Notes: generated from the letters alone by a model not told the origin. A stretch of 5,122 nucleotides of DNA from Candidatus Sulfotelmatobacter sp. (GCA_030151135.1 JASLEQ010000169.1:1-5122); one strand, 5' to 3'; shown: positions 1-5,122, numbered from the stretch's first letter. Made by a program: numbers and translations.

Positions 1-39
1 AGACTAATGGACATCCAGGCTTCAAAGTTCTAAGGGAGA

Positions 40-573
40 TTATGCCCGTCCTGCAAGGCGGCGACGAGCGACGACTCCGGAGAGTGTCAACCCGGGACGG
101 AAACGCTTCAACGCAAATCCCGTTGCGATGGTAAAGACGAGCAGCGCTAGCAGTTGGACAAGCGCGAAAGGCGCCTCTTTCCGGGCGGGCGCCAAGCCTC
201 GTAGATGCGGCACTCTCTCGGACGATTGAACAACGAATGCGAAAACATTGAAGTACAGTGCGACCGCAGCCGCCACAATATAAATCGGGCCACACGGGCC
301 GTTCGGGTTCAGGGCATATCTGCCAATCACCGCGAACCCCAGCACAATGAGAGACAGAACACCGATCACGATTTCAGGCGAAACCCCTTTTAAGGGAAAA
401 AGCAGTCTGCTGAGGTTAGTGGTGGCTGTGGTGACAAGCAAGAAAGTTATAAGACGATCCAGGCGATTTGTCGTGAGAAGACCATACATAACCACCAGGC
501 CTGAGGCGATCCCGAGGAGCGCGATGAGTGCGTGTATCAATGTAAAGCTTGAAATATTCATTCCGAGGAGCAT
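40..573 (-). CDS. Five-helix integral membrane protein, unknown function
   Basis: The 177-residue product is mostly hydrophobic, with about five predicted membrane helices at residues 12-34, 38-58, 67-88, 97-117 and 134-156. A short basic C-terminal tail follows (K156-R157, then RRR near 168-170). It resembles a family of uncharacterised bacterial membrane proteins that I recall sharing an N-terminal FTLIH segment, a 'LYxNVFxxVVQ' helix (here residues 106-116) and a 'LAP...PF..xQL' segment (127-141). I cannot name a Pfam domain. No catalytic or metal-binding pattern is evident, so no function is proposed. The start at 573 is preferred because a G-rich ribosome binding site (579-585) lies five bases upstream. 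A second in-frame ATG at 561 (M5) would match the usual start of the family but has only a weak site. It is transcribed divergently from the glycosyltransferase gene. It is very likely a real gene, given the consistent helix pattern over the whole length. Confidence 0.8.
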   Translation of the reverse strand: MLLGMNISSFTLIHALIALLGIASGLVVMYGLLTTNRLDRLITFLLVTTATTNLSRLLFPLKGVSPEIVIGVLSLIVLGFAVIGRYALNPNGPCGPIYIVAAAVALYFNVFAFVVQSSERVPHLRGLAPARKEAPFALVQLLALLVFTIATGFALKRFRPGLTLSGVVARRRLAGRA

Positions 574-578
574 TGTTT

Positions 579-585
579 CCCCCCC
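579..585 (-). promoter_or_regulatory. Ribosome binding site made of seven consecutive G
   Basis: On the minus strand a run of seven G followed by AAACA precedes the ATG at 573, giving a five-base spacing. It is the only purine-rich stretch near either candidate start of the five-helix protein, so it favours the ATG at 573 over the one at 561. A homopolymer here is unusual, since changes in run length would alter the Shine-Dalgarno sequence or its spacing. Confidence 0.45.
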
Positions 586-599
586 AACATGGTCGAGGC

Positions 600-628
600 A
601 TTGTACGCTTGCCAGTCAATATCAACGC
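600..628 (-). promoter_or_regulatory. Candidate sigma70-type promoter for the five-helix protein gene
   Basis: Read on the minus strand, a good -10 hexamer TACAAT lies at 605-600. With a 17-base spacer the -35 position is GCGTTG (628-623), which is poor. Alternatives are TTGCGT with a 19-base spacer or TTGATA with a 14-base spacer. Transcription would begin near 593, about 20 bases before the ATG at 573. The call rests on the -10 match and position only. Confidence 0.3.
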
Positions 629-648
629 AAGGACTACGCCAGCAAAGG

Positions 649-677
649 TTGCCGCGGGCCCGCTGCTCGGTTACAAA
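649..677 (+). promoter_or_regulatory. Candidate sigma70-type promoter for the glycosyltransferase gene
   Basis: TTGCCG (649-654) and TACAAA (672-677) are separated by exactly 17 bases, each matching four of six consensus positions. Transcription would begin near 684, giving a very short leader of about 15 bases that holds the GGGAGGA ribosome binding site. The perfect palindrome GCGGGCCCGC (654-663) sits in the spacer and could be an operator or chance in GC-rich DNA. The rest of the 574-698 spacer shows no other feature I can support. Confidence 0.35.
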
Positions 678-698
678 TAGAACTTCCCCGGGAGGACG

Positions 699-2000
699 AT
701 GGCAGCAGGAGACGAATTGACTACGAGTCGCGCGCAGGTTGCGCGACGGGCCCGCATCCATTCGTCCCCATGCTGGATCGTTGCGATTGCTTTATTGGTG
801 CGCATCGCGTGGGTCTTTCTTGGACACACTTATCGCTTCAAGACTGCGGACAACAACTTCGGCTTCGGATGGGAAATGGGGCGGATCGCCGCGTCGCTGG
901 CTTCCGGTCACGGATTCGGCAATCCCTTTGGCGCGGTCACGGGACCGACTGCGTGGGAACCTCCGCTGTATCCGTTCCTGATGACGGGCGTCTTTCGGAT
1001 CTTTGGAATCTATAGCAAGTCGTCCGCAATCGTGCTGCTGTCGTTCAACAGTATCTGTTCGGCATTAACGTGCGTTCCGATTTTCCTGATCGCCCGCAGG
1101 ATCTTCTCCGAGAAGGTCGCCATTTGGTCTTCATGGGCATGGGCTCTTCTGCCCAATGTAATTTTCTGGTGCACTCGCTGGATTTGGGAGACGAGTCTTT
1201 CGGCGTTGCTGCTGGCAACCATCTTCTGGATGGCGCTCACGTTGGAAGATCGTATCGGATTTCTCCCGTGGCTTGAATTCGGAACGCTGTGGGCCGCCGC
1301 CGCACTGAATAGCACTTCCCTTCTCTCGTTTCTTCCCGCTGCCGGATTGTGGGCCTGGTATCGGCGGTCGAAGGCTCGCAAGACTTCGGTCGCCGGTGTA
1401 GCGGTGGCATCGATCGTATTCGTTGCGTGTGTGACGCCCTGGCTCATTCGTAATTATGAGACCTTTGGGAAGTTCATCTTCATCCGCGACAACTTTGGCG
1501 CCGAACTGCGACTGGGTAACGGACCCGGCGCCGACGGAACGTGGATGGAATATCTGCACCCTACGCAGGATGCCTATGCCATGCGGCAATACGAGTCGAT
1601 GGGAGAGCTGGCCTACATCGCCATGCGCAAACGGCAGGCAATCGATTACATCAAAGCTGATTACGCACGGTTCCTGGTTCTGTGCGTGAAGCGATTTGTG
1701 TACTACTGGGCCGGACCACCGAAAGCCACGCAGCCTCCATGGATGAATGAGGTGAAGAACTCGCTCTTTCTCGCCTCTTCTATTTTGACATTCTGGGGAT
1801 TGGGACGCGCTCTGCGACTGCGGAAGCCAGACGCGTGGTTGCTGTTCTGGCTGATTTTACTTTTGCCGGCGATCTACTACATCGTCTTCCCGGCCCCACG
1901 ATACCGGCAGCCCATTGAACCTGAGATGACGATACTGTGCGTATTCATCGTTATGGAAGCGCAAGGACGAGCCAGCATCACTGCTGCAAGTCGACTTTGA
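699..2000 (+). CDS. Polytopic glycosyltransferase, family-39-like (dolichyl/polyprenyl-phosphate sugar type)
   Basis: The 433-residue protein has a basic cytoplasmic N-terminus, a first membrane helix at about 24-42, then a first extracytoplasmic loop. That loop carries a GWExG-IAxSLAxGxGF segment (57-73) and a PFG...TGPTAW-x-PPLYP segment (76-92), characteristic of bacterial GT39/ArnT-like enzymes as I know them. Further helices lie near 108-133, 140-158, 164-183, 190-218, 230-250, 353-371 and 380-397. A second soluble stretch includes R251-N252, R263-DNFG-AEL (263-270) and G273-N274. The C-terminal RYRQPIEPE (401-409) is also typical. Such GT-C enzymes transfer a sugar from a lipid-phosphate carrier on the periplasmic face of the inner membrane; the acceptor cannot be read from sequence. 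The acidic residue in the first loop (E59, possibly D51) is the likely catalytic position, by inference. The start has GGGAGGA just upstream with a short three-base gap; a TTG at codon 7 with AGGAGA upstream is an alternative. The 3' end overlaps the convergent neighbour. Confidence 0.88.
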   Translation: MAAGDELTTSRAQVARRARIHSSPCWIVAIALLVRIAWVFLGHTYRFKTADNNFGFGWEMGRIAASLASGHGFGNPFGAVTGPTAWEPPLYPFLMTGVFRIFGIYSKSSAIVLLSFNSICSALTCVPIFLIARRIFSEKVAIWSSWAWALLPNVIFWCTRWIWETSLSALLLATIFWMALTLEDRIGFLPWLEFGTLWAAAALNSTSLLSFLPAAGLWAWYRRSKARKTSVAGVAVASIVFVACVTPWLIRNYETFGKFIFIRDNFGAELRLGNGPGADGTWMEYLHPTQDAYAMRQYESMGELAYIAMRKRQAIDYIKADYARFLVLCVKRFVYYWAGPPKATQPPWMNEVKNSLFLASSILTFWGLGRALRLRKPDAWLLFWLILLLPAIYYIVFPAPRYRQPIEPEMTILCVFIVMEAQGRASITAASRL

Positions 2001-2340
2001 GCACGTGAATCTGATTCAACTTCGAATCGAGCACTCCGTTGATGATGACCTTGTGGCCCTCGAATCCGTGCACCAGGTCGGCGCGGTCGAGCCGGTAAAC
2101 ATTCTTACCCGCCGACAACACCAGGAATCCTCCCATATGCTCGATGCAGTAGACGGTGCACGTATTCGCCGTCCCGCCCATCGATTTTGAGCGGAGCATT
2201 TCCTGATGCGACCGGGTAAGGGAATGTACGTTGAGCGCACACTGGCTGTCGGAAACTTCGCCGCGGAATAGCTGCGGACTTTGACCGAAAGCTGCGGTGA
2301 TCAGAAATAAGAGTGCCAGACTCCAAATAGCTTTTTTCAT
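1978..2340 (-). CDS. Small exported Cys-pair protein (possibly DUF5818-like), last gene of the redox cluster
   Basis: The product is about 120 residues. It begins with a signal peptide (basic MKKA start, hydrophobic stretch to about residue 18, probable cleavage in AAFG-Q). The mature part opens with G-x-V-S-D-S-x-C (C34), then a His/Met-rich stretch (H39, H45, M48, M54), a pair C61-x3-C65 followed by H68-M69-G-G, and a beta-rich end with VYRLD, GFEGHKVIINGVLD and IHVLKVDL. I recall similar small exported proteins in acidobacterial genomes, sometimes labelled DUF5818; I could not verify the label. The Cys, His and Met residues would suit metal binding or a disulfide, but no biochemical role is established. 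The ATG at 2340 is chosen because GAGGTG stands just upstream; a GTG at 2346 would add two residues. The ribosome binding site overlaps the stop of the CuA gene, so coupled translation is likely. Its 3' end overlaps the convergent glycosyltransferase gene by 23 bases. Confidence 0.8.
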   Translation of the reverse strand: MKKAIWSLALLFLITAAFGQSPQLFRGEVSDSQCALNVHSLTRSHQEMLRSKSMGGTANTCTVYCIEHMGGFLVLSAGKNVYRLDRADLVHGFEGHKVIINGVLDSKLNQIHVLKVDLQQ

Positions 2341-2343
2341 CTT

Positions 2344-2349
2344 CACCTC
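2344..2349 (-). promoter_or_regulatory. Ribosome binding site overlapping the upstream stop codon
   Basis: On the minus strand the sequence reads TGAGGTGAAGATG. The stop TGA of the CuA protein gene (2350-2348) shares bases with the Shine-Dalgarno core GAGG, which lies five bases from the ATG at 2340. This decides the start of the small Cys-pair protein in favour of ATG 2340 over GTG 2346, because that GTG lies within the ribosome binding site. It also implies translational coupling. Confidence 0.6.
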
Positions 2350-2776
2350 AGGGCAGCACGGTGAATTTCATGTGCATGCCTTCATGATCTTCGCTACAGA
2401 TTACGGTACACACTACTTCATATTGACCGGGCTCGCTGGGAGCGGTCAGCAGGAATTCCTGTTTCCCAGGTTTAAACAGCAAATCCCAACCTTCGACGCG
2501 GGTCCGATCCTTGGCGCGAAGAAGCGTGAATCCGTGAATGGAGCCGTCCCGGTTCCACGACTTTGCGCGGTTTGCCGTGACCTTCAGCAAGATCTGCTCT
2601 CCGGCATGCACGGTGATCTCAGGCGTGCGCAGTCCCTGTATCTTGTAGCGGCTGTCTTTGTCGGCAACGAGGTCGATCACTCGCGCCTGACCCCACGCCC
2701 GCGGAACGGCGCTGATCAAAAGGCACACCGCTATCGCAGTCATCAGGTTTCGAATGATCGAGCAAGTATCTTTCAT
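2348..2776 (-). CDS. Exported soluble cupredoxin with a complete CuA-site ligand set
   Basis: The 142-residue protein has an N-terminal signal peptide (K2, R9, hydrophobic 11-24, probable cleavage AWG-Q near residue 29). A single cupredoxin-like beta domain follows. The C-terminal motif C123-x3-C127-x3-H131-x2-M134 is the CuA signature of cytochrome oxidase subunit II and nitrous oxide reductase. The remaining ligand is supplied by H81 in GSIHGFTL, in the expected position about 40 residues earlier. Thus all five side-chain ligands of a binuclear CuA centre are present. Unlike oxidase subunit II, there is no two-helix membrane hairpin and no aromatic WYW-type electron-entry strand. Unlike nitrous oxide reductase, there is no propeller domain. 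The residue between the cysteines whose backbone carbonyl binds copper is V125, where oxidase has Glu and nitrous oxide reductase Trp. The likely role is one-electron transfer in the periplasm; copper storage or sensing are alternatives. The ATG at 2776 follows the cytochrome stop by 18 bases, with a weak GTGAG site. Confidence 0.85.
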   Translation of the reverse strand: MKDTCSIIRNLMTAIAVCLLISAVPRAWGQARVIDLVADKDSRYKIQGLRTPEITVHAGEQILLKVTANRAKSWNRDGSIHGFTLLRAKDRTRVEGWDLLFKPGKQEFLLTAPSEPGQYEVVCTVICSEDHEGMHMKFTVLP

Positions 2777-2794
2777 CCAGCCATACTCACTTCG

Positions 2795-3091
2795 TTACTG
2801 CGTCATATAGAACAGGATCAGCCGCCGATCTTCATCGGTAATAGTGGCGCGCACGCGCATGTGACGAAGCACAGTCGCCATCATGCGAGGCGGGAACTTG
2901 TGAGGCGCCACGTGGCACCGTCCGCAGTTCGCGTAATATCGTTTTTCCCCCTCGATCCGCATGGCGTCCGCATCTCCGGCCTGCACCACGGCTGCAGGCG
3001 GAGAATCTTTGGCCGGCCTCGATCCGGCCGCCAGAGTCGTCGCCAGCGTCAATGTCCACAAGAGAAGTCCAAACAGAAATCGGCTTTTCAT
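2795..3091 (-). CDS. Small exported mono-heme c-type cytochrome
   Basis: The 98-residue product has a signal peptide (MKSR start, hydrophobic 5-20, cleavage near A21-A22-G23). A polar Ala/Pro linker (24-43) precedes a compact heme domain with one CxxCH motif: C56-G-R-C59-H60. H60 is the proximal heme ligand. The distal ligand is most likely M78 in LRHM, matching the 'xRM' position in small cytochromes of the type CxxCH...P...W..V..RM...L....I..YL; M70 and M71 are alternatives. The C-terminal ITDEDRRLILFYM helix is the usual end of such domains. At roughly 55 residues after the linker the heme domain is at the short end of the class. Its ATG overlaps the stop of the beta-barrel gene (ATGA at 3091-3088), and its G-rich ribosome binding site lies inside the barrel's last codons, so the two are translationally coupled. 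It would carry one electron in the periplasm, and the adjacent CuA protein is the obvious candidate partner (inference). Confidence 0.85.
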   Translation of the reverse strand: MKSRFLFGLLLWTLTLATTLAAGSRPAKDSPPAAVVQAGDADAMRIEGEKRYYANCGRCHVAPHKFPPRMMATVLRHMRVRATITDEDRRLILFYMTQ

Positions 3092-4230
3092 TGCACCCCC
3101 TGCGGACCGTTAACCCGGCCAAGCGGAACCAGAAAACGGTAGGCGATGCCGAAGCTCCACTGGTTGAAATTGCCTGCCGAACTGAACTGGCGTCCGTAGC
3201 TGAAAATGCCCTTTAACCCATCGCGCAAAAAGTAGTTCGCGCCGAAATCAGCCTCGCGCGTTTCGGCGGCAGGAAGTTCGAAGGCATCTTCGTTCGCGGC
3301 GCCAATTCCACCCACAAAGAATTGCTGCGCGCGGGCAACGATTTCCGCATGCCGCATGGACTTGTTCCAGAGCCGGACCTGACTGAGACGGTAAGCGCTT
3401 TCCGCCCAATAACCACTACCCTCGTAGGCGTGCGCGTATTCTGCGCGGATGCTCATGGGCAATTTTGTCGGCTGCCAGCCCATGTGAAAACCGAAGGCCG
3501 GCCTGCGGTAGTCCTGCAGCGTTCGCTGCAACGAACCGCCAACCTCCAGCCGCGGCCCTGGCAGGAATACTCCCACGCGTCCGCCCACGTGCCTCTCGGA
3601 GTCAACGCTGTCAATCCCGATTCGCGTTGCAGACACGTACAACGCATAGTTCACATTAGCTTTCGGGTTAATTGGAAAGCCGCCCCGAAACATCACCCCA
3701 TCGCCGGGTGCGGTACGAATCGGCATGATCAATGGATCCGGCTGTAAGAAGCGAATCCACACCGGATACAAACGCTCGTTGAAGATGCCGAAGGGAGTCA
3801 GAAACCGCCCCGCGGTGACTGTAACGTAGCGGTTCGCGATGTAATCGACTTGTGCGTAATCTACATGCTTGGTGACGGGACCACCGTAAGGACCGCCACC
3901 GTCCGGACGCTCGAACTCGCCCTCGAACTCAGCGCGCGATTCGATCAGCCACTTATCACCCAGCGGCACCAGTAAAACTGGGCTGATCTGGGTATCAATC
4001 AGGTTATGGCCACCCGTCACAATGCTGAACGTTCCCGCGTTTCCGCTAAGGATGGGAACGGGTTTGTCGCTTTCTGTCTGGGCGAAAGCGGCGCTCGTCA
4101 GGAGAAATAGGGCGAGTCCGGCCGCAAGCCACAAGACAGACTTGCCCCACCGATTACACTCAACTTTTCCAATCGGAGACAACACCGATGACCCCACATC
4201 GACGCAGACGTACCTGCTTTGGGTAATCAT
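3088..4230 (-). CDS. Porin-like outer-membrane beta-barrel protein, first gene of the redox cluster
   Basis: The 380-residue protein has a signal sequence with hydrophobic core at about 32-46 and cleavage at AFA-Q (50/51). The mature part alternates short aromatic-rich beta strands with Gly/Pro/Asp loops, as in outer-membrane barrels. The segment GRFLTPFGIFNERLYPVWI (141-159) resembles a conserved region I recall from phosphate-selective-porin-like (OprO/OprP-type) and related acidobacterial barrels, but substrate specificity cannot be read from it. The last strand ends in GIAYRF (361-366). A 14-residue Gly/Pro-rich tail follows instead of the usual terminal Phe, and that tail contains the ribosome binding site of the downstream cytochrome gene. 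The start is uncertain. ATG 4230 has no clear ribosome binding site and gives an unusually long 27-residue N-terminus before the signal core. An in-frame stop two codons upstream rules out extension, and GTG at 4185 or TTG at 4182 would give a more normal signal peptide. Confidence 0.78.
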   Translation of the reverse strand: MITQSRYVCVDVGSSVLSPIGKVECNRWGKSVLWLAAGLALFLLTSAAFAQTESDKPVPILSGNAGTFSIVTGGHNLIDTQISPVLLVPLGDKWLIESRAEFEGEFERPDGGGPYGGPVTKHVDYAQVDYIANRYVTVTAGRFLTPFGIFNERLYPVWIRFLQPDPLIMPIRTAPGDGVMFRGGFPINPKANVNYALYVSATRIGIDSVDSERHVGGRVGVFLPGPRLEVGGSLQRTLQDYRRPAFGFHMGWQPTKLPMSIRAEYAHAYEGSGYWAESAYRLSQVRLWNKSMRHAEIVARAQQFFVGGIGAANEDAFELPAAETREADFGANYFLRDGLKGIFSYGRQFSSAGNFNQWSFGIAYRFLVPLGRVNGPQGVQ

Positions 4231-4359
4231 CGTTCAGAGGAGTACCCTGGGAAACGTCACCGAGGTAACCGCTCTCGCACAAAACAGCCATGACAGATTT
4301 ATGAACCAATCACTCACGATTTCCATCTGTATCCGTCTAACGTGTTGAAGGGAGTAAAT
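4231..4359. promoter_or_regulatory. Divergent intergenic region between the redox cluster and the DUF4097-like gene
   Basis: This 129-base spacer must hold the promoters of both flanking units, which are transcribed away from each other. On the minus strand the best weak candidate is TGGAAA, 17 bases, then CATAAA in the 4300-4330 stretch, each hexamer matching four of six consensus positions. On the plus strand no convincing -35/-10 pair is seen. A short inverted repeat CGAG-(9)-CTCG at 4261-4277 is too small to call an operator with confidence. No open reading frame here looks coding. Confidence 0.4.
4348..4354 (+). promoter_or_regulatory. Ribosome binding site of the DUF4097-like gene
   Basis: AAGGGAG lies five bases before the ATG at 4360 and is the best Shine-Dalgarno match in the window. 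It fixes the start of the gene that runs off the right edge. Confidence 0.7.
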
Positions 4360-5122
4360 ATGAAACGTCATCATCGATCCGCCACGTGGCTCGGTGCCAC
4401 CGTCGGCACACTCTGCGCCTTACTGACACTCGCCGTGGCCGCGCATGCCGCCGATCATCGCGGCTCCCTGACCGAGGAATTCCACCAGACCTATACCATC
4501 AGTGCAGATGGCCGGGTCGAACTGGATAACATCAACGGCGACGTTCACATCTCCAGTTGGGACCGGAACGAGGTGAAAGTCGATGCCGTGAAATATGCCG
4601 ATACGAAAGAAAAACTCGACGAAGCCAAGATCGAAATCGACTCCGGCAAGGACCACCTCTCCATCCGGACGAAGTATCCGGAGCGGGACCACAACTGGAC
4701 CTGGGGCTCCCACAATAATCCCGCAAGCGTGGAATATACCCTGACGGTTCCGCGCACGGTTGCGCTCGACGAGATCAAGCTGATCAATGGCGCGCTGGAC
4801 GTGACTGGGATGACGGGCGAAGTTCGTGCTTCGTGCATCAACGGCCGTTTAGAAGCTCACGATCTCTCGGGGCGCGCAAAACTCGATACCGTGAATGGCA
4901 GGCTGGACGCCAGTTTCAACCAACTCCACGCCAAGGACATTGAACTGAATTCGGTGAATGGCGGCCTCGAACTCACCATCCCGTCCGATTCGAATGCCCA
5001 GGTGGAGGCCAACACGGTCTCAGGCGGCATCAACAACGACTTCGGGCTTCATGTAAATCGTCATCAGGTGGTGGGGCAGAGTCTTCGCGGAGAGATTGGG
5101 AACGGTGGAACTCGAATCAAGC
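4360..5122 (+). CDS. Exported DUF4097-like beta-repeat (adhesin-like) protein, 3' end cut by window
   Basis: The reading frame is open from the ATG at 4360 to the window edge, giving 254 codons and no stop. The product starts with a signal peptide (MKRHHR, hydrophobic 11-28, probable cleavage AHA-A near 30/31). The body shows a ladder of beta-strand units centred on an [IV]-N-G motif: I58-N-G, I142-N-G, I160-N-G, V178-N-G and V199-N-G. The last four are spaced 18, 18 and 21 residues apart, followed by a VSGG variant at 220-223. This pattern is typical of DUF4097 (putative adhesin) proteins, which fold as repetitive beta structures. Between the first and second units lies a charged, Trp-containing segment (106-120, YPERDHNWTWG). 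The family's function is poorly known; members are found at the cell envelope. By comparison with the family, perhaps a few tens of residues are missing at the end, but this is a guess. It diverges from the redox cluster, and no functional link is shown. Confidence 0.88.
   Translation, partial: MKRHHRSATWLGATVGTLCALLTLAVAAHAADHRGSLTEEFHQTYTISADGRVELDNINGDVHISSWDRNEVKVDAVKYADTKEKLDEAKIEIDSGKDHLSIRTKYPERDHNWTWGSHNNPASVEYTLTVPRTVALDEIKLINGALDVTGMTGEVRASCINGRLEAHDLSGRAKLDTVNGRLDASFNQLHAKDIELNSVNGGLELTIPSDSNAQVEANTVSGGINNDFGLHVNRHQVVGQSLRGEIGNGGTRIK

Larger units (their letters stand above)
1978..4230 (-). other. Predicted four-gene operon: barrel, cytochrome c, CuA cupredoxin, Cys-pair protein
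   Basis: Four genes run in the same direction with junctions of -4 (ATGA overlap), 18 and 7 bases. The first and last junctions place a ribosome binding site inside or across the preceding gene's end. All four products carry signal peptides, so the whole cluster acts outside the cytoplasm. No terminator hairpin or internal promoter is visible between them. One transcript from the 4231-4359 spacer is the simplest reading. Confidence 0.75.

Noticed and set aside
1..39. Possible end of a plus-strand gene (open frame to TAA at 31-33)
   Set aside because: Only ten codons are visible, with no recognisable content. It could be the tail of a convergent gene or chance.
347..1015. Plus-strand 222-codon open frame across the divergent spacer
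   Set aside because: It overlaps the five-helix gene antisense and the glycosyltransferase in another frame. Its translation is Arg/Cys-rich with no domain, and both overlapped genes have clear family signatures.
2348..2776. CuA protein as cytochrome c oxidase subunit II or nitrous oxide reductase
   Set aside because: There is no membrane hairpin, no propeller domain and no neighbouring oxidase or nos gene; only the CuA domain is shared.
2774..2784. Tiny open frame ATG-GCT-GGA-TGA whose stop overlaps the CuA start
   Set aside because: The purine stretch GTGAG is only one base from this ATG, too close to act as its ribosome binding site, but is well placed for the CuA start at 2776.
3011..3029. 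Inverted repeat GGCCGG-(7)-CCGGCC
   Set aside because: It lies in the signal/linker coding region of the cytochrome gene, has no T-run, and such short GC repeats are expected by chance here.
2297..3142. Plus-strand 281-codon open frame opposite the CuA and cytochrome genes
   Set aside because: It is antisense to two genes with complete metal-binding motifs. The translation is rich in Arg, His and Pro with no recognisable fold, typical of a shadow frame in GC-rich coding DNA.
4420..4841. Minus-strand open frames of 97-98 codons opposite the DUF4097-like gene
   Set aside because: They lie antisense to a gene with a signal peptide, a strong ribosome binding site and a regular repeat ladder.

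Overview
The window looks like chromosomal DNA of a moderately GC-rich Gram-negative bacterium. An Acidobacteriota (Terriglobia-like) host is the best guess. The reasons are a predicted outer-membrane beta-barrel, several exported redox proteins, a DUF4097-type adhesin-like protein, a small exported Cys-pair protein of a kind I associate with acidobacterial genomes, and a family-39-like glycosyltransferase resembling acidobacterial members. This assignment rests on recalled family resemblance, not on a search. I see no RNA gene, insertion sequence, CRISPR array or phage gene.

Layout. A five-helix membrane protein of unknown function lies on the minus strand (40-573). It diverges, across a 125-base spacer with a candidate promoter in each direction, from a plus-strand polytopic glycosyltransferase (699-2000). 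The glycosyltransferase runs tail-to-tail into a four-gene minus-strand cluster and overlaps its last gene by 23 bases. Read in its own direction the cluster is: outer-membrane beta-barrel (4230-3088), small mono-heme c-type cytochrome (3091-2795), exported soluble cupredoxin with a complete CuA ligand set (2776-2348), and a small exported Cys-pair protein (2340-1978). The first two overlap by ATGA and the other gaps are 18 and 7 bases, so one transcript is very likely. Diverging from this cluster, a 3'-truncated plus-strand gene (4360 to the window end) encodes an exported DUF4097-like repeat protein.

How the genes may work together. The cluster combines an outer-membrane channel-like protein with a one-heme and a binuclear-copper electron carrier, both exported. 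The simplest reading is a small periplasmic electron-transfer or copper-handling module linked to an outer-membrane pore. No membrane oxidase subunit, catalytic reductase or copper chaperone is visible, so the electron donor, the acceptor and the true function are unknown. This cluster is the most interesting part of the window. The glycosyltransferase and the five-helix protein look like ordinary envelope genes with no evident link to it.
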